Counted from the stretch's first letter, positions 1 to 7,247 are shown. The stretch is 9,102 nucleotides of DNA from an uncultured Lachnospiraceae bacterium (GCA_905236925.1 CAJOQS010000120.1:1-9102), one strand, 5' to 3'. A program made the numbers and translations. Notes: a model not told the origin generated them from the sequence alone.

Positions 1-902
1 ACAACATCGGTGCCAACGACAGCTCCGTGGCAGGTCAGAACATCATCAACGGACTGACCTTCGCAAAGAACGGAAGAGGCGGAGCACAGATGAACAAGCT
101 CTACATGATCCCCTGGAACAACCAGTTCAGGGCGATCCTGGGAGGCGCGTATTTCATAGGCTACAACTATGTTTGCAAAGGGCAGGACACCCTTTATTTC
201 GAGCGTTTTAACGTTGTTACGGACGGTGCATATACACCCTATACGCACCAGTATATGACCAATGTGGCAGCCGCAAGCACGGAAAGTACTTCAACGGCCC
301 GCGGATACGCCGAGATAGAGGATATGGCTCTTTCATTCAGCATCCCGGTATATCTTAACATGCCTGAGAATGTCTGCACCGCACCGGAGAAGGCATACAA
401 CCCCAATAACTGGCTCAAGAGCCTTTCGGTTTCCGACCAGAACGGGGAGAAGCTTGCTCTTACACCCACCTTCGATCCCGAGGTCAAGTCGGGTTATTCG
501 ATCTTTGTGGAGAACGGAACGGATTCGGTCAAGATAGGCGCGAAGACCGCCAGCGACAAGGCTACGGTTTCGCTCAAATCCTCGTATTCACTGGATATTG
601 GCGACAATGTCATTACGATAAAGGTGAAGGCCGAGAACGGCGATGTAAGAAAATACAAGATACATATACTCCGCGAGGGCGATCCGGAAGCGGAGCAGAA
701 CAGCGACAATACGGAAGAAACATCTGAGGAGTTATCAGAGGAGACATCCGAATGGACACCGGAAGAGAATGCGGGTGCGGAAGACGGATGGAATGAGGGC
801 ACACCGGATAATGCTGATCAGTCCGGTGACGAAAGCGGATACGGGGACTGGTATTACGGCGAGGAAGAGTCCGGAGCGACCGGAAACGGTTATGATGAGT
901 AA
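1..902 (+). CDS. Glucosaminidase-type (GH73-like) peptidoglycan hydrolase with cadherin-like domain, 5' partial
   Basis: The reading frame is open from the window edge (first whole codon at 3), so the GTG at 27 is an internal Val codon and the start lies upstream. It leaves 299 residues. Residues 1 to about 125 match the C-terminal part of clostridial N-acetylglucosaminidases: NIGANDSS, INGLTFAKNG, PWNNQFRAILGGAYFIG, GQDTLYFERFNV, YTHQYMTNV and FSIPVYLNMP. This family cleaves the glycan backbone of peptidoglycan outside the cell. The catalytic part is probably off the window. Residues about 134-224 look like a cadherin-like beta-sandwich (PF12733 type), ending NVITIKVKAENGDVRKYKIHI. The last 75 residues hold 27 Asp/Glu and no Lys/Arg, plus an aromatic DWYYG patch, and are probably disordered. 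No LPXTG motif or C-terminal membrane segment is seen, so the anchor is unknown. The downstream gene starts 20 bases later and carries the same cadherin-like domain type, suggesting joint action at the wall. Confidence 0.85.
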   Translation, partial: NIGANDSSVAGQNIINGLTFAKNGRGGAQMNKLYMIPWNNQFRAILGGAYFIGYNYVCKGQDTLYFERFNVVTDGAYTPYTHQYMTNVAAASTESTSTARGYAEIEDMALSFSIPVYLNMPENVCTAPEKAYNPNNWLKSLSVSDQNGEKLALTPTFDPEVKSGYSIFVENGTDSVKIGAKTASDKATVSLKSSYSLDIGDNVITIKVKAENGDVRKYKIHILREGDPEAEQNSDNTEETSEELSEETSEWTPEENAGAEDGWNEGTPDNADQSGDESGYGDWYYGEEESGATGNGYDE

Positions 903-922
903 AGATTCGGGGAAGTGATGAA

Positions 923-2329
923 ATGAGAAAAACAATAAGGTACGTTGCCGCGGTTCTTGCCGCTGCCGTGCTTTTGGCCGGATTTGCGGCACCGGGGACA
1001 GCGGTTTACGCTTCAAGTGCGACCTTTGAGTTTACAACGGAAAAAGAGGAAGTCCGCGTAGATGATGTTATTGAGGTCGTACTGACCCTGACAGCGGATA
1101 TCACACCGGGGCAGTTCGAGGGATATATCTCCTATGACAGCGATGTTCTGGAGTATGTGACAGGCCCCAACGTGATAACGGGAGGAGAAGGTATCCTGAA
1201 GGTGAACGATCAGGAGCCGGACACCCGCTATAATGTCAGGAAGTATTCGCTGTTCTTTAAAGCGATCGGAATAGGAACATCTACGATATCGATGAGAGGA
1301 ACGCCCGAGGTCTACGAGGCCGATCAGGGCTACCTTATGTCTGTTTCGGTGGGCACCATCTCTATCAAGGTCCTTGCTTCCGCAAGAGCATCGTCGGATG
1401 CCTCTCTGGGAGCTCTGAAGATCAGCCCGGGCACACTTACGCCCGCATTTTCGACAAATATTTATGAGTACAGCGTGACGGTTCCGTACGAAACCGAGGA
1501 GCTGCTTGTCAGCGCGGCGCCCAATGACGCTCACGCGACTATCAAAACAGAAGGCAACACAGAGCTTGATGTCGGTCAGAACAGGGTTCTGATAATTGTC
1601 ACCGCGCAGGACGGTACAACGCAGAAATATGTCATCTATGCCGCAAGGCAGGATAAAGCAGCACCTCCGTCGGGAGAAGATGCCGGAAACGGAACGAACG
1701 ATACCGTTGAACCCACGGAAGGCAATGAACCTCAGGCAAATTCCGGGATTGAGCAGCCCACAGAGGGCTTTTACTTCTATGCCACTGACAGCGGCGACGA
1801 TGTTCTGCTCAACGCGGGAGCGCAGTACAGGATTTGCAGGGATGACGGCAGCATTGCCGTTCCTTCCGGGTATTTCAAGACCTCGATCCTTATAAGCGGA
1901 CATACGGTAACAGCCTACTCGCCCACCGAGGATCTGAGCAGTGATTTCCTTCTGCTGATACTTTCCCGCAACGGCGGATCACCCGAGCTGTATTCCTTTG
2001 ACCGTGTCGAGAAGACTCTGCAGCGTTTTTCGGCAGGTAAGAAGGACGGAGCGATCAATAACAATACCGCATCCGGATATTCAACGATCGACGAGCAGGA
2101 GCTTGTTGCGGGTTATGAGAAGAGCCTTTCGAGCCTGACTCTGGTTGTGGCGATACTCAGCGGCGCGTGCATGCTGCTTCTGATCCTGACCATAAGAATG
2201 GCTATGAAGATCAGAAAGAAGCCGGCTTCTTCCGGAAGGAGCGGAGGCGGACGTCCGGCTGCATCAGGAGGCACGGCACGATCAAGGACATCCGCGTCTT
2301 CGTCAGGGACAACACGGCGCAGAACATAA
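923..2329 (+). CDS. Membrane-anchored cohesin-like and cadherin-like domain surface protein
   Basis: The protein has 468 residues. A ribosome site GGGGAAG at 909-915, seven bases before the ATG, supports this start. Residues 1-30 form a signal peptide (basic start, Ala/Val/Leu core, AVYA then SS). Residues about 33-150 resemble a cohesin fold: VRVDDVIEVVLTL, then GQFEGYISYDSDVLEYV, then a closing strand VGTISIKVLA. Residues about 159-241 are a canonical cadherin-like beta-sandwich (PF12733 type: SLGALKISPGTLTPAFS, YEYSVTVPYE, TAQDGTTQKYVI). A Pro/Glu/Gly/Asn linker (242-280) leads to an unrecognised region (282-390). One membrane segment (about 404-427) follows, then a 40-residue tail with 11 Lys/Arg and no acidic residue. 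The expected topology is N-terminal domains outside, tail in the cytoplasm. Cohesins classically bind dockerins, but lone cohesin-like domains also occur in non-cellulosomal proteins and no dockerin is visible here. It probably works with the upstream wall hydrolase, as anchor or adhesive partner; this is inference from context. Confidence 0.85.
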   Translation: MRKTIRYVAAVLAAAVLLAGFAAPGTAVYASSATFEFTTEKEEVRVDDVIEVVLTLTADITPGQFEGYISYDSDVLEYVTGPNVITGGEGILKVNDQEPDTRYNVRKYSLFFKAIGIGTSTISMRGTPEVYEADQGYLMSVSVGTISIKVLASARASSDASLGALKISPGTLTPAFSTNIYEYSVTVPYETEELLVSAAPNDAHATIKTEGNTELDVGQNRVLIIVTAQDGTTQKYVIYAARQDKAAPPSGEDAGNGTNDTVEPTEGNEPQANSGIEQPTEGFYFYATDSGDDVLLNAGAQYRICRDDGSIAVPSGYFKTSILISGHTVTAYSPTEDLSSDFLLLILSRNGGSPELYSFDRVEKTLQRFSAGKKDGAINNNTASGYSTIDEQELVAGYEKSLSSLTLVVAILSGACMLLLILTIRMAMKIRKKPASSGRSGGGRPAASGGTARSRTSASSSGTTRRRT

Positions 2330-2353
2330 CAGAAAATATATAATCATAAGGCG

Positions 2354-2393
2354 ATCAGGAACATTTCCAAAAGAGATGTTCTTGATTTTTTTT
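2354..2393 (+). terminator. Rho-independent terminator after the cohesin-like gene
   Basis: An 11-bp stem pairs 2354-2364 (ATCAGGAACAT) with 2376-2386 (ATGTTCTTGAT), with one G-T wobble and an 11-base loop. It runs into eight T residues at 2386-2393. It lies 24 bases after the stop codon of the cohesin-like gene and should end the transcript of the first two genes. Confidence 0.85.
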
Positions 2394-2410
2394 CTGCCGG
2401 ATTATATTAT
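2382..2410 (+). promoter_or_regulatory. Candidate sigma-A-type promoter for the M16 peptidase unit
   Basis: TTGATT (2382-2387) and TATTAT (2405-2410) are separated by 17 bases, a standard spacing, with four and five matches to the consensus hexamers. The -35 hexamer overlaps the 3' arm and T tract of the preceding terminator. Transcription would begin near 2417, giving a leader of about 70 bases. The region is AT-rich, and a shifted TATATT (2408-2413) is also possible, so the exact boxes are uncertain. That a promoter lies between the terminator and 2490 is likely, because the upstream unit ends at a strong terminator. Confidence 0.4.
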
Positions 2411-2478
2411 ATTGCGTATAGAAACAGACTCACGTTGCAGGTTTTAGCAATGCGGGGAATCTAATGTAAAAGAGGAGC
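2411..2478 (+). other. Untranslated leader of the M16 peptidase gene, no recognised element
   Basis: This is most of the 160-base gap between the second and third genes. Apart from the promoter candidate and ribosome site, I see only a weak hairpin. CGTTGC (2433-2438) can pair with GCAATG (2447-2452), with one wobble and an eight-base loop. It is too small to call a riboswitch and matches no T-box or leader motif I know. Confidence 0.4.
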
Positions 2479-2484
2479 AGGAGG
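2479..2484 (+). promoter_or_regulatory. Strong Shine-Dalgarno site of the M16 peptidase gene
   Basis: AGGAGG, a perfect anti-16S match, sits five bases before the ATG at 2490, with a second purine stretch AGAGGAG at 2471-2477. It fixes the start and places the signal peptide at the very N-terminus. Confidence 0.8.
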
Positions 2485-2489
2485 TTAAC

Positions 2490-5400
2490 ATGAAACGATT
2501 AAGTAAGTTCCTTGCTGTCATTCTGGCACTCACGCTGGTTATCGGCAGCTTTGGTACGGGCAACACCCGCGTACGCGCGGAAGAAACACCTTTGCTTAAT
2601 GCCACCCAGCTTAAAGAGGGTGCAAAGGCACATGGCTTTACTCTTAAGATGATCAATTCAGACGACAGCATCAGCGGATACTTCCAGCTTTGGGAGCATG
2701 ACAAGACCGGTGCTTCGGTTTATCTTCTTGTAAACGACGATCCCGAGAGAGCCTTCGGTATCATTTTCAAGACCGAGCCCTCGGACGATACCGGAAAGCT
2801 TCACATCCTTGAGCATTCCTGCTGCGCAGCCAGCGAGAAGTATCCCGGAAGAGACGTTTTCTTCTCAATTTCGTCGCAGAGCTTCAAGACCGACATGAAT
2901 GCTACGACCTGGCATTCTTCGACCAACTACTATATCTCTTCTCTTGACGAGAAGGAGCTTATGAACAGTGCGGATTATTATCTTGACTGTGCTTTCCACA
3001 GCGCGGTCAGGAACGATCCCAACTATTTCTACCGTGAGGCATGGAGATATGTCATCGACAGCGAGGAAGCGCCTCTCGATGTTACCGGTGTTGTATACAA
3101 CGAGATGAAGGGATCACTTTCCGATCTTGATTCCTACACCTTAAACTATGTATTCAGACATCTTTATCCCAAGTCGAATTATGCTTACATCAGCGGCGGC
3201 GTTCCCGAGAAGATACTCGACCTGACCTACGAAGAGCTGATCGATTTCTACAACAAGTGCTATCATCCTTCGAACTGCGCTGCGATCGTATACGGCGATA
3301 TCGATTACGATAAGTGGCTTGCCGAGTTCGACAACTATTTCGGAAAGTTTGAGAGAGATGAATTCACAGCTCCCGAGAAGTATGTTCCCGCCGGAGACCA
3401 GGGCACCGTATATGATGATTTCCCTGTATATGCCGATACCGAGGATACTTCGGGCAGACTGCTCTATATCTGGGACCTTCCCGATGATATGACATATGCC
3501 GAGTATTATGCGCTTTCAGTTCTTGCAGAATACGAGAACGAGCTTACTTCACCCATCATGCAGGCACTCAACGCATCGGGCATAGGCTCACAGTATGTTC
3601 TTTCACCCTACGAGCTAGGCGATCAGAGACAGTTTCTTGTATACGCCTATGACGCTGACACCGGCAGGGCCGACGAATTCAAGAAGATCGTTGACGAGCA
3701 GTTCAAGGCGATCGTAAAGTCCGAGCTTGACAAGGAAACCATTGACTGCATGTTTGATGAGAGCGAGCTTTCCAATGCTCTCGCATACAATACCTCCGGT
3801 GTGGGTATCGCGTGCGTTTCGGCCATCACAAGCGCGATAGAGGCACAGGACGTTGAAGGAATGATAATGACCAGCGGCATCGATGAGGCCGCAAGACAGC
3901 TCTTCGACGACGGCAAGGTTCTTTCCCTGTTCAAGAAGGCTGTTGTGAAGAATGACAACAAGCTTCTGTATGCGGTTACTCCCAAGCCCGGTCTGGCTGA
4001 GGAAAACGACGCGAAGCTTGCAAAGAAGCTTCAGGACAAGAAGGCCGCGATGAGCAGCGAGGAGCTGAAGGCAGTCGTTGCACAGTCCAAGGCATATGAC
4101 GCATGGAACAACGCCGATGAGGACATCAGCGCTACAATGGCCAAGCTTGTTACGATCGACCCCGCAAATCTTGACACGGATGCGCCTGTATATGAGACAA
4201 GGCTTACAAAGAAGAACGGTGTGACCATTGCGACCGCTGCCGTTGAAGGCGAGGCTTCGTATTTCAGATATTCATTCGATATTTCGAACCTTTCAAAGAC
4301 CAAGGTTAAGCAGCTGAACGAGTACATCAAGTATCTCGGACTGTCGACCACCACACGTACCCAGGAGCAGGTTTCCAACGACTCCAGAAAGTACCTTAAC
4401 AGCTTCTCGGCAAGGATCTCCGCTCAGGAGATCGACGGCAAGGAGGTTCCTTCGCTCGTTATCTCGTTCTATGCGTTCAACGACAAGCTTGAGCAGGCAC
4501 TCGATCACGTATTTGACATGCTGTACAATACCGATCTTGATGATCCTTACAACCAGTCGCTCATTGCACAGTATGAGTACAGCTTCCTGAGCTCATTCTC
4601 GGATCCTTCAACCGTCAGCAGCCTTCTTTCGACCGCTGCGGGCGCTCACTCCGATTATGCGTATGCACTTTCATGGAGACTGAACGGTACGATCAGATAT
4701 AAGTACCTGAACAGGATCCTTTCAAGCGAGGAAGAGTTTGACAAGTTCATCAATGGCATGAAGAAGGCAAGAACCAAAGTCGTTAAGCGCCAGAATGCCG
4801 TTGTTCGTGTTGTAGGCAGTGCTGATTCGAGAGATGCATCGGTTGCTTCAATGCTTGCGAGACTTCCTAAGAAGAACAAGACTTACAAGAACGGTTCGAT
4901 AACGAATCTGACCTACCTGCCCGGCAATATCGCATTTGATATGAATACACAGGCATCGTTCCTGCTTTCGATCTACTCAAATGCAGATGTTGAGCCCAAG
5001 CAGGCCGCTGCTCAGATGCTCATCCTTTCATTCATGAGCGATCAGATGTACATACCCGAATTCAGATACGGAATGGGTGCGTACGGCGCTTACTGCGGCG
5101 CTACCGAGGAAGGACTGGTTTATACACAGCTCTACAGGTCACCTGCATTCGGTGTGCCTTATGCACGTATTCAGGAGACTCCTGACGAGATCGAGGGCAT
5201 CCTTCCTTACATCACAGATGAAATGCTTGAAGGCTACAAGCTCGCGCTTATCTCGCAGCTGATCACTCCTTCGGGCGAGCTGAACATGGCAAGCGAAGCA
5301 CTTTATTATCTGGCTTCCGGCAAGGGCGAGGATCCCACCTATGCGATCGCCAAGGCTCTTCAGGAAGTTACCGTAAAGGACATTGCAGAAGCTCTTCCCG

Positions 5401-5504
5401 GAATCAGGGAAGCGTTTGAGAAGATGTGTGTTGCGGTAGTCGGAACAACAGACGAGATCGAAGAGAACAAGGATATGTTCACAAGCATCGTAGTTCTCAA
5501 GTGA
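2490..5504 (+). CDS. Secreted M16 (insulinase/PreP-type, M16C) zinc metallopeptidase
   Basis: This 1004-residue protein has the usual length of presequence-protease (PreP/Cym1) enzymes, which fold as two halves around a closed chamber and degrade unstructured peptides. The inverted zinc motif HILEH is at 105-109 (ligands H105 and H109, catalytic E108). The third ligand is E205 in GVVYNEMKG, 96 residues after the second His, the spacing I recall for plant PreP. R859 and Y865 (FRYGMGAYG) match the C-terminal-half Arg/Tyr pair that completes the PreP active site. A charged helical stretch at about 500-565 (KLAKKLQDKKAAMSSEELK and beyond) corresponds to the linker between the halves. Residues 1-30 form a signal peptide (Lys/Arg start, Leu/Val/Ile core, VRA then EE). 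There is no lipobox Cys and no other clear membrane segment, so the enzyme is probably released or loosely held outside the membrane. This is unlike organellar PreP. Substrate is unknown. An unrecognised gene follows after 25 bases with no terminator between, so they are probably co-transcribed. Confidence 0.93.
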   Translation: MKRLSKFLAVILALTLVIGSFGTGNTRVRAEETPLLNATQLKEGAKAHGFTLKMINSDDSISGYFQLWEHDKTGASVYLLVNDDPERAFGIIFKTEPSDDTGKLHILEHSCCAASEKYPGRDVFFSISSQSFKTDMNATTWHSSTNYYISSLDEKELMNSADYYLDCAFHSAVRNDPNYFYREAWRYVIDSEEAPLDVTGVVYNEMKGSLSDLDSYTLNYVFRHLYPKSNYAYISGGVPEKILDLTYEELIDFYNKCYHPSNCAAIVYGDIDYDKWLAEFDNYFGKFERDEFTAPEKYVPAGDQGTVYDDFPVYADTEDTSGRLLYIWDLPDDMTYAEYYALSVLAEYENELTSPIMQALNASGIGSQYVLSPYELGDQRQFLVYAYDADTGRADEFKKIVDEQFKAIVKSELDKETIDCMFDESELSNALAYNTSGVGIACVSAITSAIEAQDVEGMIMTSGIDEAARQLFDDGKVLSLFKKAVVKNDNKLLYAVTPKPGLAEENDAKLAKKLQDKKAAMSSEELKAVVAQSKAYDAWNNADEDISATMAKLVTIDPANLDTDAPVYETRLTKKNGVTIATAAVEGEASYFRYSFDISNLSKTKVKQLNEYIKYLGLSTTTRTQEQVSNDSRKYLNSFSARISAQEIDGKEVPSLVISFYAFNDKLEQALDHVFDMLYNTDLDDPYNQSLIAQYEYSFLSSFSDPSTVSSLLSTAAGAHSDYAYALSWRLNGTIRYKYLNRILSSEEEFDKFINGMKKARTKVVKRQNAVVRVVGSADSRDASVASMLARLPKKNKTYKNGSITNLTYLPGNIAFDMNTQASFLLSIYSNADVEPKQAAAQMLILSFMSDQMYIPEFRYGMGAYGAYCGATEEGLVYTQLYRSPAFGVPYARIQETPDEIEGILPYITDEMLEGYKLALISQLITPSGELNMASEALYYLASGKGEDPTYAIAKALQEVTVKDIAEALPGIREAFEKMCVAVVGTTDEIEENKDMFTSIVVLK

Positions 5505-5529
5505 TCGACTTATATCAGAGGGTTTTATA

Positions 5530-7194
5530 ATGGATTTTGGGGCAGCTAAGAAATTCGCGGCTGATGCCGCTACAGTCAGGGATTGTTATTCCTACCTCGA
5601 CTGTGATGTTGTGATAATCGACAGGTATGTTCCTTCACGCCTTGAGACGGATGATATCTGCCTTGCACAGGATGAGCTTCCCGGAGGCGGTACGATGATA
5701 CTGTTTGACAGGGAGTACTACGGCACGCTCGCTTTGCGCGTGCCGTCGGACCCCTCTGTCAGAACGGTGATCTATATCAACGGCGAAGAGTATGATTATG
5801 CGACCGACGGTCTGAGCGGTCCCGCAGGATATGCGCTGATAGCGGGGCCTTTCGAATCGGGCTGCAGGATCAAGCTTGAGATAAGTATGCCTTCAAGGGC
5901 TTATCAGTGCAGGCACGACGCGGGATTGCGTGTTGCCGTAGTCGGTTCGGACAACGGAACGGTCAGCTGTAATGACAGCAAGTCGCGGCTTCTTCTGTGC
6001 CTTCAGGATCCTTCCACGCAGGTGGAGCTGAAGCTTCAGGAAGGCTTCGAGATCGAGATCGCCGGACACAACAGCGGAAACACGGTTTCCCTGCCTCTGT
6101 CCGACAGCCAGTTTACCGGATACCGCGCAAGGATATATTCGGAAGGACATACGGTTTACAGAGACTTTGACATTGTGGTAATGCAGGCGCAGGCTGATGA
6201 AGCAGCCTCCGTGTGTGCCGTCAATGCCTATACCCCTGTTACCGGAGCCTTCTCCGGCGAGGCCTGCTACCTGATCGACAGGAGCGGCAGGACTTTGGAA
6301 AGAGCAACTCACGGAAACGCAGAAGAGCGAGCTCTCGGTATCGACCCCGTAACGGGCTATAAGTGGGGACGCACCGAAGTCGGACGTTCGGAGTACTTCT
6401 TTGAGCTCGAGGACGGAAGCTATGAGATCACCGCTTCCTTTACTGAAAGCGGTGCATGTCTGACTGCCAATCCCGGAACCGAATACGAAAAGGTCCTTAT
6501 CAGGGACGGTTCTTCGGAGCAGCAGCGCTGCAGGATACGCGTTTCGGACGGAAGACTGGTTTTATCGGTTGAAACCGAGACGGAAGGCATCAAAGCGGAC
6601 ATTGTGCTCCTGATCATCCGTGCGATCGATACTATCGCCGCACAGAGCGGCTATGAGCTTCTGTATGACGGCAGGAGACCTCCGGAGGTGGAAAGCGCCG
6701 GGATTGAGGACGAAGATGATGCCGAGTACGAAGATGAGTATGAAGATGAGTACGAAGACGAAGCCGGGTACGACGAAGATGAGGATGAAGTCGAAGATGA
6801 GGGTGAAGTCAAGTACGATGATGAAGATGATGAGATAGAGTCTGAGGCGGAGGAGGAGGCCGAGCCTGAACCTGAATCTGAACCGGAGGCAGGCACGGAG
6901 CCGAAGCCTGAAGAAAGCATGGCTGCGGTACCGAAAACTGAGGAGACTGCAAAGCCGGAACCTCCGCGCACGGTTTCAACAAGAACCGTCAGCGTGCAGC
7001 CCTCGGCACCCAGAATATCGGTTTCAAAGACTTCTTCCGATGTGTTCGACAAACGCCGTGAGGCAACACGTGGATATGTGAACGCCAAACTCGCCGCGAA
7101 GAAGAACAACGATGCGAAAAAGGCACTCGGTATTGCTGCGGGAGCGCTGGCTGTCGCAGGCGGCATCATAGCGATCCTGAAACGTGATAAATGA
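5530..7194 (+). CDS. Unrecognised acidic, tail-anchored beta-rich protein
   Basis: I do not recognise this 554-residue protein as a named family. The ATG follows AGAGGG (5517-5522) at seven bases, and the gene ends with tandem stops TGA TAA. No signal peptide is present (MDFGAAKKFAADAATV). Residues about 20-365 alternate strand-like and turn-like segments. Residues about 270-365 (RTEVGRSEYFFELEDGSYEI, then RCRIRVSDGRLVLSVE, then DIVLLIIRAI) resemble the malectin-like or galactose-binding-like beta-sandwiches attached to Firmicute carbohydrate enzymes; this is a weak, by-eye match. Eleven Cys occur between 19 and 334, suggesting a reducing compartment. Residues 393-460 hold 42 Asp/Glu with only two Lys, including a threefold EYED repeat, followed by a Pro/Thr/Ser linker. 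After a basic stretch (508-531, KRR and KK runs) comes one hydrophobic segment (532-550) and KRDK. This implies a C-terminal tail anchor with the bulk in the cytoplasm. It is the second gene of the M16 peptidase unit. Function unknown. Confidence 0.75.
   Translation: MDFGAAKKFAADAATVRDCYSYLDCDVVIIDRYVPSRLETDDICLAQDELPGGGTMILFDREYYGTLALRVPSDPSVRTVIYINGEEYDYATDGLSGPAGYALIAGPFESGCRIKLEISMPSRAYQCRHDAGLRVAVVGSDNGTVSCNDSKSRLLLCLQDPSTQVELKLQEGFEIEIAGHNSGNTVSLPLSDSQFTGYRARIYSEGHTVYRDFDIVVMQAQADEAASVCAVNAYTPVTGAFSGEACYLIDRSGRTLERATHGNAEERALGIDPVTGYKWGRTEVGRSEYFFELEDGSYEITASFTESGACLTANPGTEYEKVLIRDGSSEQQRCRIRVSDGRLVLSVETETEGIKADIVLLIIRAIDTIAAQSGYELLYDGRRPPEVESAGIEDEDDAEYEDEYEDEYEDEAGYDEDEDEVEDEGEVKYDDEDDEIESEAEEEAEPEPESEPEAGTEPKPEESMAAVPKTEETAKPEPPRTVSTRTVSVQPSAPRISVSKTSSDVFDKRREATRGYVNAKLAAKKNNDAKKALGIAAGALAVAGGIIAILKRDK
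6724..6759 (+). repeat. Three tandem 12-base units, GAGTAYGAAGAY
   Basis: Three in-frame copies of a 12-base unit encode Glu-Tyr-Glu-Asp three times (residues 399-410 of the acidic tail-anchored protein). The copies differ only at third codon positions (TAC/TAT, GAT/GAC). This shows a real repeated peptide motif rather than a very recent DNA duplication. The flanking sequence (6706-6900) is a looser GAR/GAY-rich, low-complexity stretch. Confidence 0.85.
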
Positions 7195-7208
7195 TAAAAA
7201 GATATAAT

Positions 7209-7240
7209 AAATCCCCGGAGACGGATGTTTCCGGGGATTT
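7209..7240. terminator. Bidirectional terminator between convergent genes
   Basis: A 14-bp stem pairs 7209-7222 with 7227-7240 (11 outer pairs AAATCCCCGGA with TCCGGGGATTT are perfect; one inner G-T wobble) around a four-base GGAT loop. It lies 15 bases after the stop of the rightward gene and 8 bases after the stop of the leftward metH. On the + strand the following bases are T-rich (TTTCTGTATTTT). On the - strand they read ATTTATTATATCTTTTT. The U tracts are imperfect but the hairpin is strong, so it probably serves both genes. Confidence 0.8.
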
Positions 7241-7247
7241 CTGTATT

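Noticed and set aside
27..29. GTG as start of the first gene
   Set aside because: The frame stays open to the window edge and the upstream residues (NIGANDSS) continue the glucosaminidase family pattern. There is no ribosome site.
1013..1903. 296-codon reading frame antisense to the cohesin-like gene
   Set aside because: It lies fully opposite a well-supported gene, shows no ribosome site, and its Arg/Cys-rich translation fits no family. It is a by-product of codon bias.
2433..2452. Hairpin in the peptidase leader as a possible riboswitch or attenuator
   Set aside because: There are only six pairs with one wobble, no T tract, and no conserved riboswitch motif.
2450..2469. Tiny upstream frame ATG CGG GGA ATC TAA and an ATG-TAA start-stop in the peptidase leader
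   Set aside because: No ribosome site precedes either, and such short frames are expected by chance.
6706..6900. CRISPR-like or mobile repeat
   Set aside because: The units are 12 bases, tandem without spacers, and in frame within a gene. They encode an acidic low-complexity segment.
6651..7169. 172-codon Ser-rich frame on the minus strand
   Set aside because: The Ser runs are the complement of the GAR/GAY acidic repeat in the tail-anchored gene. There is no independent support.
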